Part shown: positions 25,915 through 34,148 of the stretch, piece after piece
How positions within the stretch are numbered: the first letter of the stretch is position 1
Layout of the letters: every line of letters starts with the position of its first letter
Assembly: GCA_016705695.1 (NCBI GenBank)
Contig: JADJLA010000018.1
Span: 296,765-360,764, forward strand
Length of the DNA: 64,000 nucleotides
Direction: 5' to 3'
DNA from: Sphingobacteriaceae bacterium
GTDB lineage: Bacteria > Bacteroidota > Bacteroidia > B-17B0 > Aurantibacillaceae
Program-made: the position numbers and the translations under genes
The notes under the pieces: generated by a model
Seen by the model: the letters and a program-made list of their open reading frames with translations, nothing else
Database searches by the model: none
What the model was told of the DNA's origin: nothing

Positions 25915-27612
25915 ATGAAAGTAAAAAGTATTTATAAAAAGATCAGCATCGCACTTCTTATCCTTTGTATTAGCATTGGTGGAATTTCTTTTACGCAAGA
26001 TTATTTTGAGATCAGCAAGAATCTAGACATTTTTAATACGCTTTATCGCGAACTGAACGTATCCTATGTTGACGAAACAAAGCCCGGGCAATTAATGAAA
26101 ACCGGGATTGATGCCATGTTGAATTCGTTGGACCCGTATACCATTTACTACTCCGAAAACGAAATTGAAGATTACAGATATTTGATGACAGGCGAGTATG
26201 GTGGAATTGGCGCAACCGTTTTTGACAACGATGGTAAAATTCTTATCGATGATCCATACGAAGGTTTTGCTGCGTTTAAAGCAGGATTGAGAGCGGGCGA
26301 TCAAATTGTAGGAGTTAATGGAAATAATGTTGTTGGAAAACGTACCGACGAGATAACCGTATTATTAAAAGGACAAGCAGGTACCCCCGTAAAATTAAAA
26401 GTAATAAAATTAGGCCAATCAACACCCGTTGAATTAAATATTGTAAAGGAAGAGATCAAAACACCCGCTGTTCCCTATCACGGAATGTTGAGCGACAATC
26501 AAACAGGATATATTTTATTAACTCAATTTACCGAAGGATGTTCTAATCAAGTAAAAGACGCTTTAGTTAGTCTAAAAGGTAAAGGCTGCAAAAATATTAT
26601 TCTTGATCTACGCAGTAATCCGGGAGGATTATTAACAGAAGCTGTGAACATTGTAAATTTGTTTGTTTCTAAAGGAGTAGAAGTTGTATTTACAAAAGGA
26701 AAAATTGCCGAATGGGACAAAACATATTTATCAGTAAATAATCCTGTTGATACATTAATACCGGTTGTAGTGATGGTTGACGAAAGTTCTGCATCAGCTT
26801 CCGAAATTGTTTCGGGTGCTTTACAAGATCTTGACAGAGCAGTTATTGTGGGTCAACGCACCTACGGAAAAGGACTGGTACAACAAACGCGCGATCTTAT
26901 TTATAATACCAAAGTAAAAGTTACGGTTGCTAAATATTATATTCCAAGTGGCCGTTGTGTGCAAGCCTTAGATTATAGCCATAAAGATGAAGATGGTCGC
27001 GTTGAAAAAGTACCGGATAGTTTGATAACTGCATTCAAAACAAGAGGTGGTCGAATTGTTTATGATGGAGCAGGTGTGGTGCCCGATATTAAAACAATTC
27101 ACGAAAAGATAGGGATGATAAGCATTGCTTTGTATAACAAACATCATATATTCAATTACGCCACAAAATATTATTTGGCGCATAAAGATATAGTGCCTGC
27201 TAAAGATTATAAACTCAAAGAGGAAGAGTATCAAGAATTTTTGAGCGATATTAAAGGAAAGAACTATTCTTATAAAACAAAAAGCGAAATAGAATACGAA
27301 GAACTTAAAAAACAGTCGGTAGAAGAAAAATATTTCGACGGCTTTAAAAATGAAATAGATGCCTTAGGAAAAAAGATTGAAGAAGGAAAAAAGGAGGACT
27401 TAGTTGTTCATAAACCGGCTATAGTTCATTTATTAGAAAAAGAAATTGTTTCACGGTACTATTTTCAAACAGGCAAAATTGAGTACGGATTAAAAACAGA
27501 TCCCGACATCGCTTTAGCACTAAATCTTTTAAAGGAAGAAAATAAAGTGAAAACAATTTTAAGCACAAAAGAAAACCCCACTAAGCCTTTTAACGTGTAT
27601 AAGCGTTTTTAA
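25915..27612 (+). CDS. C-terminal processing peptidase (S41 family)
   Basis: 565 residues from the ATG at 25915; an in-frame TTG at 25894 is less likely. An N-terminal membrane or signal segment (ISIALLILCISIGGISF) is followed by a PDZ domain (VFDNDGKILIDDPYEGFAAFKAGLRAGDQIVGVNG). The protease core has the catalytic Ser in DESSASASEIVSG and the Lys in GQRTYGKGLVQ. It belongs to the Tsp/CtpA group that trims or degrades periplasmic proteins. The C-terminal 170 residues are a helical extension seen in Bacteroidota members. It lies 26 bases after rnpA. Confidence 0.92.
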   Translation: MKVKSIYKKISIALLILCISIGGISFTQDYFEISKNLDIFNTLYRELNVSYVDETKPGQLMKTGIDAMLNSLDPYTIYYSENEIEDYRYLMTGEYGGIGATVFDNDGKILIDDPYEGFAAFKAGLRAGDQIVGVNGNNVVGKRTDEITVLLKGQAGTPVKLKVIKLGQSTPVELNIVKEEIKTPAVPYHGMLSDNQTGYILLTQFTEGCSNQVKDALVSLKGKGCKNIILDLRSNPGGLLTEAVNIVNLFVSKGVEVVFTKGKIAEWDKTYLSVNNPVDTLIPVVVMVDESSASASEIVSGALQDLDRAVIVGQRTYGKGLVQQTRDLIYNTKVKVTVAKYYIPSGRCVQALDYSHKDEDGRVEKVPDSLITAFKTRGGRIVYDGAGVVPDIKTIHEKIGMISIALYNKHHIFNYATKYYLAHKDIVPAKDYKLKEEEYQEFLSDIKGKNYSYKTKSEIEYEELKKQSVEEKYFDGFKNEIDALGKKIEEGKKEDLVVHKPAIVHLLEKEIVSRYYFQTGKIEYGLKTDPDIALALNLLKEENKVKTILSTKENPTKPFNVYKRF

Positions 27613-27696
27613 AAGACCGTTTTGCGATTCATTTTTCATACCAGTTGCTCATTTATATTAGGCTAGTCTAATCGTTCTTTTTCATCAATACCTCTT

Positions 27697-27740
27697 CAAA
27701 AAATTGTTCCGTAGCGGAGGCTATGCAACAATTTTTTTCA
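27697..27740. other. Strong hairpin between ctp and the DUF2142 gene
   Basis: AAAAAATTGTT (27698-27708) pairs with AACAATTTTTTT (27727-27738), enclosing a smaller hairpin CGTAGC/GCTATG with a GGAG loop. With T-rich ends it could terminate transcription in both directions. A second small hairpin ATTAG/CTAAT lies just before it (about 27658-27672). Confidence 0.55.
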
Positions 27741-27772
27741 TTGTCTTGATAAAAAATAACTTCTTATCTTTA
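27741..27772 (+). promoter_or_regulatory. Predicted promoter of the DUF2142 gene
   Basis: TTG (27741-27743), a 21-bp spacer, then TATCTTTA (27765-27772), close to the Bacteroidota consensus. The ATG follows at 27784. Confidence 0.5.
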
Positions 27773-27783
27773 GCATAATATAA

Positions 27784-29682
27784 ATGGGCAACTGGTATAA
27801 AATAAAACCCGAATATTTTTTTTTACTGATCGCTCTTTTTTTCGAATGGCGTTTCAATAAAGTAACACCACCCTTTCAAGTTCCCGACGAGTTCAATCAT
27901 TTTTATAAATCTTATCTTATTTCGCAAGGAGATTTGATGCCAGTTGAGCAGGACAAGCGCCTTGGCGGTAACATCCCCTATTCCATTCGCGAATTTATAT
28001 TTCCATTTCAAAAAGTAGCTACAAATATAAAGTATACAACTAGCGAGGGCGAGATCAATCATTCGTTCAATATAAAATTCAACACAAAGGATTCGCTCTT
28101 TATTGACTTTCCAAATACAGCTATTTACTCACCTATATCATATGCTCCTCAGGCTTTGGCTTTATTTATTTCTCAAAAATTTGATGCTTCGTTGGGAAGG
28201 ATGTATTACAATGGAAGATATTTCACGTTTCTGTGCTGGTTAATCGGAATGTTCTTTGTAATTCGGATGATCCCTTATGGCAAATGGATGATCACACTAT
28301 TGATTTTGCTCCCAATGAATTTATACGTGGCCAATTCGTTTAGCGCCGATACAGTTACCAACATCATTTCTTTACTTTTTATTGCATATGTTTTAAAACT
28401 CTCGCTCAAAGAAGAAAAGATCACTTATTGGAACATCTTTTGGTTGTTTATAATGATAATGTCGTTGGCCTTTGCAAAAGTTGTATATATAGGCTTGGTC
28501 GCTGTACTTTTTGTTATTCCGCCAAAACAATTCAAGAGTATTTATTTTTATATATCCGGCCTAGCATTTCTTTTTCTAAGTGCCTTCCTTATTACAAATT
28601 ATTGGTCGGGTGTAGTTTTAGAATATTATACGCCATATGTTAATTACAATCCTGATTTTAGAAATGGCATTTGTTTATCTAATTGCGCAAATTACTATAT
28701 CCAAAAGCAATTGATCCTTGATCACAACTGGTATTTCTTGAATTTGATCTATCGTACCATTGTTGATCATCCAATAACATACTTAAGCAGCTATATTGGC
28801 GCTTTTGGAAGCATGGACCTTTTTCTTTCTAAAAGTGTTACCTATTGGGCATATGCAGGAATATTTTTTGTTGCACTAACTGAAAAGAACGAGAAAGTAA
28901 CATCTATAGTTCTCAAGCCTTTTTTTATTGCAGCGGTGTTTATTTCTTTTATTCTGCTTTTACTTTCTCAGCATCTTACTTGGGATTGTGTTGGTGAAGG
29001 CGTTGTTGACCTTATTCAAGGACGCTATCTTATCCCACTTATGCCATTATTATTTCTTGTTCTTTCAAATACAGCTTCAAAATACTATTGGCTTTCGCCA
29101 CCTATTGTTTTGGTAACCGGATTGTTGCTTAATAGGGCATCATGTAAGGTAATTTATCCACGGTATTTTCAAGATTCTTATTATAGTAAAACTGAATTTT
29201 TTTGTGACGCCGAAAAGGTTAACGAAAAGGGAGAATACATTACATCAAATGACGCGATCTTTTTAGAGGCGGGTAAATATAGAACCGATTCGTTTGCGCA
29301 TAGTGGTAAATACTCGGCGTACTTTGATCCGTGGATACAATATAATATGACGTATAGATTAAAAAACATTAAGCGGGGAGACCTTGTAGAAATGTCGGCG
29401 TGGAGAAGAGGCAGCATTGGCGAATTAGTTGTTACGAGTAATTGTAAATCAAATAGCGATGGGAATTTTTTTTACAACAATAAAACCATTCACTATTATG
29501 ATGAAAAAGGCTGGGGATATATCAATACGGCATTTACTATTGATAAAGCATGTGATAGCAATGATGTGTTGTTTTTCTTATGGTGTCCGGACAGCACAAA
29601 ACGCGCTTATTTTGATGATGTAAAATTCAGCGTTAAACGCTTCAAGGGAAATTACCTTGATAGTATTTACACGGTTAAATAA
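27784..29682 (+). CDS. DUF2142 family multi-pass membrane protein
   Basis: 632 residues, about 11 predicted spans, then a soluble C-terminal domain of about 190 residues. The N-terminal motif PPFQVPDEFNHFYKSYLISQGDLMP is the DUF2142 signature, where the Asp-Glu pair recalls the first-loop acidic pair of GT-C glycosyltransferases. Members often occur with surface polysaccharide genes, so a lipid-linked sugar transferase role is plausible but unproven. The soluble tail (FLEAGKYRTDSFAHSGKYSAYF ... KRAYFDDVKFSVKR) looks like a carbohydrate-binding beta-sandwich, so it may face the periplasm. Confidence 0.8.
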   Translation: MGNWYKIKPEYFFLLIALFFEWRFNKVTPPFQVPDEFNHFYKSYLISQGDLMPVEQDKRLGGNIPYSIREFIFPFQKVATNIKYTTSEGEINHSFNIKFNTKDSLFIDFPNTAIYSPISYAPQALALFISQKFDASLGRMYYNGRYFTFLCWLIGMFFVIRMIPYGKWMITLLILLPMNLYVANSFSADTVTNIISLLFIAYVLKLSLKEEKITYWNIFWLFIMIMSLAFAKVVYIGLVAVLFVIPPKQFKSIYFYISGLAFLFLSAFLITNYWSGVVLEYYTPYVNYNPDFRNGICLSNCANYYIQKQLILDHNWYFLNLIYRTIVDHPITYLSSYIGAFGSMDLFLSKSVTYWAYAGIFFVALTEKNEKVTSIVLKPFFIAAVFISFILLLLSQHLTWDCVGEGVVDLIQGRYLIPLMPLLFLVLSNTASKYYWLSPPIVLVTGLLLNRASCKVIYPRYFQDSYYSKTEFFCDAEKVNEKGEYITSNDAIFLEAGKYRTDSFAHSGKYSAYFDPWIQYNMTYRLKNIKRGDLVEMSAWRRGSIGELVVTSNCKSNSDGNFFYNNKTIHYYDEKGWGYINTAFTIDKACDSNDVLFFLWCPDSTKRAYFDDVKFSVKRFKGNYLDSIYTVK

Positions 29683-29721
29683 CAAAGGCGTGTGAGCCTG
29701 ATGTTGGAAGAAAGCGGAACA

Positions 29722-30051
29722 CTAAATAAAATCTTCGCGTTTAAAATAGTCGATGATCGCGTCAACTATCAAACGATTCTGCTGTTTGGCATCTAGAGGA
29801 GGTAATTCTTCATTTAATTTCCAGTGAGGCCATCCATCGGCATCTTTTCCTTCGTAAACATAAAATCCAAAAGGCTCAAGTAAAGAACAAATGGCCACGT
29901 GCATAATGCCAAGTTTCTCGTCTTTTTTATATTTTTGAAAAGGTTTTCCTAATTCTTGTAAACCTATCAAAAAAATAAGAGCATCCATATCGGGCTCTTC
30001 ACCAAATCTATCTTTTAATTTTTCTTGAAGTAATTGCCACTCACTTTTCAT
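29722..30051 (-). CDS. Conserved protein of unknown function
   Basis: 109 residues, soluble and acidic. It opens with LLQEKLKDRFGEEPDMDALIFLIGLQELGK and has PFGFYVYEGKDADGWPHWKLNEELPPL in the middle. I know uncharacterised Bacteroidota proteins of this kind but no function. Its start overlaps the stop of engB by 4 bases (ATGA), which argues for translational coupling to the GTPase gene. Confidence 0.75.
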   Translation of the reverse strand: MKSEWQLLQEKLKDRFGEEPDMDALIFLIGLQELGKPFQKYKKDEKLGIMHVAICSLLEPFGFYVYEGKDADGWPHWKLNEELPPLDAKQQNRLIVDAIIDYFKREDFI

Positions 30052-30638
30052 TTCAAATAGCCTTCAATAAAATCAAGTATATCATCTTTTCCAATAATTT
30101 TTTCGGCGGAGGTTATAAATGAATTGGGAAGTTCGCTAAATATCAATAGTAATTTTTCCTCGATGAGCTCAAGATTCTTTTTTAATTCGGCCTTTGAATT
30201 TTTATCGGCTTTGGTATAAATGATCGCAAATGGGATCTCTTTCTCTCCGCACCATTGTAAAAATTCAGCATCAATTTGTTGTAAGGGTAAACGGCTATCA
30301 ATTAAAATAAATAAGCAAACCAAATTCTCACGCTTGCTACAGTATTCAATTATAATAGTTTCAAATTCTGATTTTTGAACTTTAGAGGTTTTAGCATAAC
30401 CATATCCGGGCAAGTCAACAATATACCAATTATCGTTAATGATAAAATGATTGATGAGTTTTGTTTTACCAGGCGAAGCTGATGTTTTTGCAAGTTTGTT
30501 ATTATTGCACAACATATTAATGAGCGATGATTTGCCCACATTACTTCGGCCAATAAAACCAAATTCGGGTAAGGGCGAACGAACGCACTCGCTTAATTTT
30601 GACGAGCTTTTATGAAATGCCGCTTTTTTAATGATCAT
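30048..30638 (-). CDS. engB: Ribosome biogenesis GTP-binding protein EngB/YihA/YsxC
   Basis: 196 residues, normal for the family. GTPase motifs are in order: G1 GRSNVGKSSLI, a G2 region with SASPGKTKLIN, G3 DLPGYGYAK, G4 TKAD and G5 at ITSAEK. EngB is an essential GTPase in 50S subunit assembly. It overlaps its neighbours by 4 bases on both sides, in an operon of three genes (acyltransferase-like, engB, 109-aa protein). Confidence 0.95.
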   Translation of the reverse strand: MIIKKAAFHKSSSKLSECVRSPLPEFGFIGRSNVGKSSLINMLCNNNKLAKTSASPGKTKLINHFIINDNWYIVDLPGYGYAKTSKVQKSEFETIIIEYCSKRENLVCLFILIDSRLPLQQIDAEFLQWCGEKEIPFAIIYTKADKNSKAELKKNLELIEEKLLLIFSELPNSFITSAEKIIGKDDILDFIEGYLK

Positions 30639-31576
30639 GATCTTGCTTTCTTTTCCTCAACGTAGGAGTTAAGGTGACGTTCTTTTTTACTTTCGTAAAT
30701 ATCGGCAATGCTTACTAAAATGCCCGTTTCTTCAACTCCGCCAAAGGTTGGGTTAATGGCAGTTCCAAAATTTTTGAGGGTAAGACTTAAATTCATATAG
30801 GCATTTACCAAAGGAGGAATGTTTTCTCCAAGGGCACGCACATTTTTATTTAATACCGCATGCCCTTCTTTATAATTTAAACCTTTTAACTCATTTAAGA
30901 ATGCACTTACATCTGTTTTAATAGTAATGCCATGAATTGGCTTCACCAAATTTTCCTTATCCGGAAAATAAAAATTCATGAAACTTAAAATATAATCTCT
31001 GGCCTGCACATTAAAATCGGTGTACATGGTAACTTTGCCAAAAAAATGTTTTTGCGAGGGATTATCGATCACAATAGCGCCTAATCCATCCCATAAATTA
31101 TCTAAACTAAATAACCCTTTTCTAAATTGCTCGCTGGGTTGATACATAGGTTGAATGAACGAACGCCCAAGCTCGATGGTATAAGGCAAGTAATCTTTAT
31201 AGAATTTGGGAGAAAAATCAAACAACTCGGTGGTGGCTAAATGCACTTTTTCATTACGGAACTCAGCATCTTTACATAAAATAAAACGATAAGCCCCCAC
31301 TATTTCTTTATCCACGGGGTTCCAAACTAATAATTGCTGGTAAGGATGATCGCTAAGGTCAAATTCGTCAAGGTCAATATCCTTGCCCGTACCGCCACCT
31401 GCATGCCTAAAGGTTACTTCGCGCAAACGCCCTATTTCGCGCATCACATTGGGCGAATTTAAATGGGTAATGATATATATTTCGTTATTACCGTTATTGG
31501 TCTTGCGAACATATCGCTCCTTGTTGAGCTCATCCAATAAGGCCTCACGACTAACTTTGTCAATGATCTCGTTCAT
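30635..31576 (-). CDS. GNAT-fold N-acyltransferase (OlsB/GlsB-like, hemolysin-related)
   Basis: 313 residues from the ATG at 31576 (MNEIIDKVSREALLDEL); an upstream ATG at 31597 adds seven unlikely residues. REVTFRHAGGGTGKDIDLDEFDL and VGAYRFILCKDAEF are the hallmarks of the acyl-ACP-dependent N-acyltransferases related to OlsB. In Bacteroides, GlsB of this family makes the N-acylated glycine that GlsA then converts into glycine lipids. No GlsA-type acyltransferase is adjacent here, so the product is inferred by family only. It heads the engB operon. Confidence 0.75.
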   Translation of the reverse strand: MNEIIDKVSREALLDELNKERYVRKTNNGNNEIYIITHLNSPNVMREIGRLREVTFRHAGGGTGKDIDLDEFDLSDHPYQQLLVWNPVDKEIVGAYRFILCKDAEFRNEKVHLATTELFDFSPKFYKDYLPYTIELGRSFIQPMYQPSEQFRKGLFSLDNLWDGLGAIVIDNPSQKHFFGKVTMYTDFNVQARDYILSFMNFYFPDKENLVKPIHGITIKTDVSAFLNELKGLNYKEGHAVLNKNVRALGENIPPLVNAYMNLSLTLKNFGTAINPTFGGVEETGILVSIADIYESKKERHLNSYVEEKKARS

Positions 31577-31682
31577 AAAGAAAGTAAATATAGACATTTA
31601 AAAAGGGATTAAAAAAGTGTTTTTTGCCATAAGAAAAGTTAATTTATAGTTGATAAGCTTGGTTTTGAGGCCTCCCAAATAA

Positions 31683-31698
31683 AGCTTAATTTTAAGCT
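31683..31698. promoter_or_regulatory. Palindrome upstream of purQ
   Basis: AGCTTAATTTTAAGCT is a 7+7-bp palindrome with a 2-base centre, 18 bases before the purQ ATG. It may be an operator or part of the promoter; no regulator is identified. Confidence 0.3.
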
Positions 31699-31715
31699 CT
31701 TAAATTGTATAAAAA

Positions 31716-32414
31716 ATGAAGTTTGGCGTAGTTGTTTTTCCGGGGTCTAATTGCGATGAGGACATGGTATATGTTCTTAGAGATATCTTTAAAAAAGAAA
31801 CAGTAAAGTTGTGGCACAAAAACACGGATCTGGAAGGATGCACACACATTATTTTACCGGGCGGATTTTCTTATGGCGATTATTTACGTAGTGGTGCCAT
31901 TGCTCGTTTCTCGCCAATTATGACCAAAGTAATTGAGCATGCCAACAAAGGAGGTTTTGTATTTGGAGTATGTAACGGGTTTCAAATTTTATGCGAAAGC
32001 GGATTGCTACCGGGAGCTTTGCTTCATAACACTACACGTAAATTCATTTGCAAGAACGTATATATAAAAGCAGTTAATACTGATACTGCTGTTACAAACG
32101 CAGTGCCTGCCAATAAAGCTTTAAAAATTCCTATTGCACATGGCGAAGGAAAATATTTTATTGAACTAAGCGCTCTTAAAAAAATGAACGATAACGGGCA
32201 GATCATTTTTAGATATTGCGATGAGAATGGAAAAGAAACTGCCGAATCAAATCCAAATGGCGCATTAGAAAATATTGCGGGCGTTTGCAACGAAGGAAAA
32301 AATGTGTTTGGAATGATGCCTCACCCCGAAAGAGCTTCAGATGCAGAGCTGTTCAATGTAGACGGAAAGCTGCTATTTGAGAGTATTTTGCACAGCCAAA
32401 TGGTGTCCAAATAA
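31716..32414 (+). CDS. purQ: Phosphoribosylformylglycinamidine synthase subunit PurQ
   Basis: 232 residues, the class I glutamine amidotransferase subunit of FGAM synthase, which supplies ammonia to PurL in de novo purine synthesis. It starts KFGVVVFPGSNCDEDM and has LPGGFSYGDYLRSGAIARFSP. The nucleophile Cys is in GVCNGFQILCESGLLPGAL and the His-Glu pair in MMPHPERASDAE. PurQ as a separate protein is notable because many Bacteroidota carry the large fused PurL; purL and purS are not in this window. Confidence 0.95.
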   Translation: MKFGVVVFPGSNCDEDMVYVLRDIFKKETVKLWHKNTDLEGCTHIILPGGFSYGDYLRSGAIARFSPIMTKVIEHANKGGFVFGVCNGFQILCESGLLPGALLHNTTRKFICKNVYIKAVNTDTAVTNAVPANKALKIPIAHGEGKYFIELSALKKMNDNGQIIFRYCDENGKETAESNPNGALENIAGVCNEGKNVFGMMPHPERASDAELFNVDGKLLFESILHSQMVSK

Positions 32415-32499
32415 TAAACGGGCACTCTATATGCCGGAACTACCTTTCATGTAATTTTATCAGAAAAACGGTTCCGGTTCCCTAACTTTAATACTCAGA

Positions 32500-33906
32500 A
32501 TGCTAAAACAACTCATAGTTTTTACTCTTTTTGTAACCGGACTTAGTGCTCAGAACAACTGGGATATTAAATCATGTGTTGATTACGCCGTAAAACATAA
32601 TATACAATTAAAGCAGGCCGATCTTAATAATCAGATCAATAAAAACAACTCTGATCAATCAAAAGCGGTTCTTTTGCCAAGCATTAATTTGGGCGCATCG
32701 CATACCTATAATTTTGGTAAGACCATCGACCGCTTTACAAACACCTTTGCAAACACACAAGTGCTTTCGCAAAATTTTTACATAAGCAGCAATGTGGTTT
32801 TGTTCAGCGGATTTAGTCAGTACAATAATTTAAAGGCAAATGAATACGCCTATTTAAGTAGTACCGAAAGTTTGAAGCAACAACAATACGACCTCACATT
32901 AAATGTAGTTAACATGTATTTGAATGTGATATTTACCGATGAGCTGGCAGGAATTTCAAAGGGACAGTATAAAATAACTCAAGAACAACTAGATCGTACA
33001 AAAAAAATGGTGGATGCAGGCGCTTTAGCAAAAAGTGTACAATTTGATATTGAAGCGCAATTAGCAAACGAAGAAGTGAATGTTACCAATGCCGAAAATA
33101 ATTATCAGTTGGCTCTTTTAAGTTTACGTCAAATAATGAATTTAGATAGCGTTGGTGCCTTCAATGTAATAAAGCCGAATTTGGATGTAGAAGGCCAAAG
33201 TATTTTAAAAGATGATGTTCAAAGTATTTATGAAACCGCGTTAAAAAATCAACCTGGAATTAAATCGGCGGAATATAGTTTGTTGAGTTCAGAAAAAACT
33301 TTGGCTACAGCCCGCGGAAGAAGATATCCTACTATTAGCATGAACGGTTCAATGGGAACAGGAACGTCGGGCTTGGCAAAGGACGTTACCGGTTTTAATA
33401 TTGTAGGTTATGACACTACTGCTGTTACAACGGGGGGACAATATGTGCTTTCGCCGCGTACAGAGATCGTAACAAAACCAATTCCGTTTGCCGATCAGTT
33501 CAAAGATAACGTGAACAAAAGTTTTGGGTTTACAATAAGTGTTCCTTTGTTTAATGGCTTACAAACTCATACAGGAGTAAAAAACGCAAAGTTAAATTTG
33601 ATCAATACCAGATATTCGCAAGAGCTTGCAAAACAAAATCTATACAAAACTATTGCACAAGCCTACACATCCGCTAAAGCGGCACTAAGCAGATATATGG
33701 CCAACAAAAAAAGCGTAGAAGCCTCGCAGGCCTCATTTGATTTTGCCGATCAAAAATTCAACGTGGGGGCTATTAGTGCGTTTGATTATAATACAGCTAA
33801 GAATAGGTTGTTAGTTGCTCAAAGCAATCTATTGCAAAGCAAATACGATTATATTTTGCGTTTAAAGGTGCTCGATTTTTATCAGGGAAAAGACCTTACG
33901 TTTTAA
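32500..33906 (+). CDS. TolC-family outer membrane efflux protein
   Basis: 468 residues: signal peptide (LIVFTLFVTGLSA), then two copies of the helical outer membrane efflux repeat (WDIKSCVDYAVKHNIQLKQADLN at the start of the first, IYETALKNQPGIKSAEYSLLSSEKTLATARGRRYP at the second), ending VLDFYQGKDLTF. Such proteins form the outer-membrane duct of tripartite pumps or type I secretion systems. The usual membrane-fusion protein and inner-membrane pump genes are not adjacent, so the partner is unknown. Confidence 0.9.
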   Translation: MLKQLIVFTLFVTGLSAQNNWDIKSCVDYAVKHNIQLKQADLNNQINKNNSDQSKAVLLPSINLGASHTYNFGKTIDRFTNTFANTQVLSQNFYISSNVVLFSGFSQYNNLKANEYAYLSSTESLKQQQYDLTLNVVNMYLNVIFTDELAGISKGQYKITQEQLDRTKKMVDAGALAKSVQFDIEAQLANEEVNVTNAENNYQLALLSLRQIMNLDSVGAFNVIKPNLDVEGQSILKDDVQSIYETALKNQPGIKSAEYSLLSSEKTLATARGRRYPTISMNGSMGTGTSGLAKDVTGFNIVGYDTTAVTTGGQYVLSPRTEIVTKPIPFADQFKDNVNKSFGFTISVPLFNGLQTHTGVKNAKLNLINTRYSQELAKQNLYKTIAQAYTSAKAALSRYMANKKSVEASQASFDFADQKFNVGAISAFDYNTAKNRLLVAQSNLLQSKYDYILRLKVLDFYQGKDLTF

Positions 33907-34106
33907 TACCAATATGTCACCCCTAAAGGGGTTCTGTTCACCGTTGCTCGTTTCGCCCCCTACGGGGGCTACCAATAATCGCTCCTACGGAGCTAGGAAA
34001 TGGATCGTTTTTTTATCTGGAATATTTCGAAATAGTCCCGTAGGGACGACATCTCGGTAAAGAATATAATATAGAATAAAAGCCCCGTAGGGGCGACATA
34101 TTGGTA
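33907..34106. repeat. REP-like palindromic units, cluster 2
   Basis: Five related units between the TolC-like and phosphatase genes: TACCAATATGTCACCCC (from 33907), GCCCCCTACGGGGGC (33955-33969), CTACCAATAATCGCTCC (from 33969), GTCCCGTAGGGAC (34035-34047) and GCCCCGTAGGGGC (34082-34094). The last two are in inverted orientation and end at ATTGGTA (34106). They share the palindrome and the CTACCAATA tag with 6707-6790. Confidence 0.72.
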
Positions 34107-34148
34107 CTATAATTTAAACACATCATTTTTTTTCATACATTTATTCAA

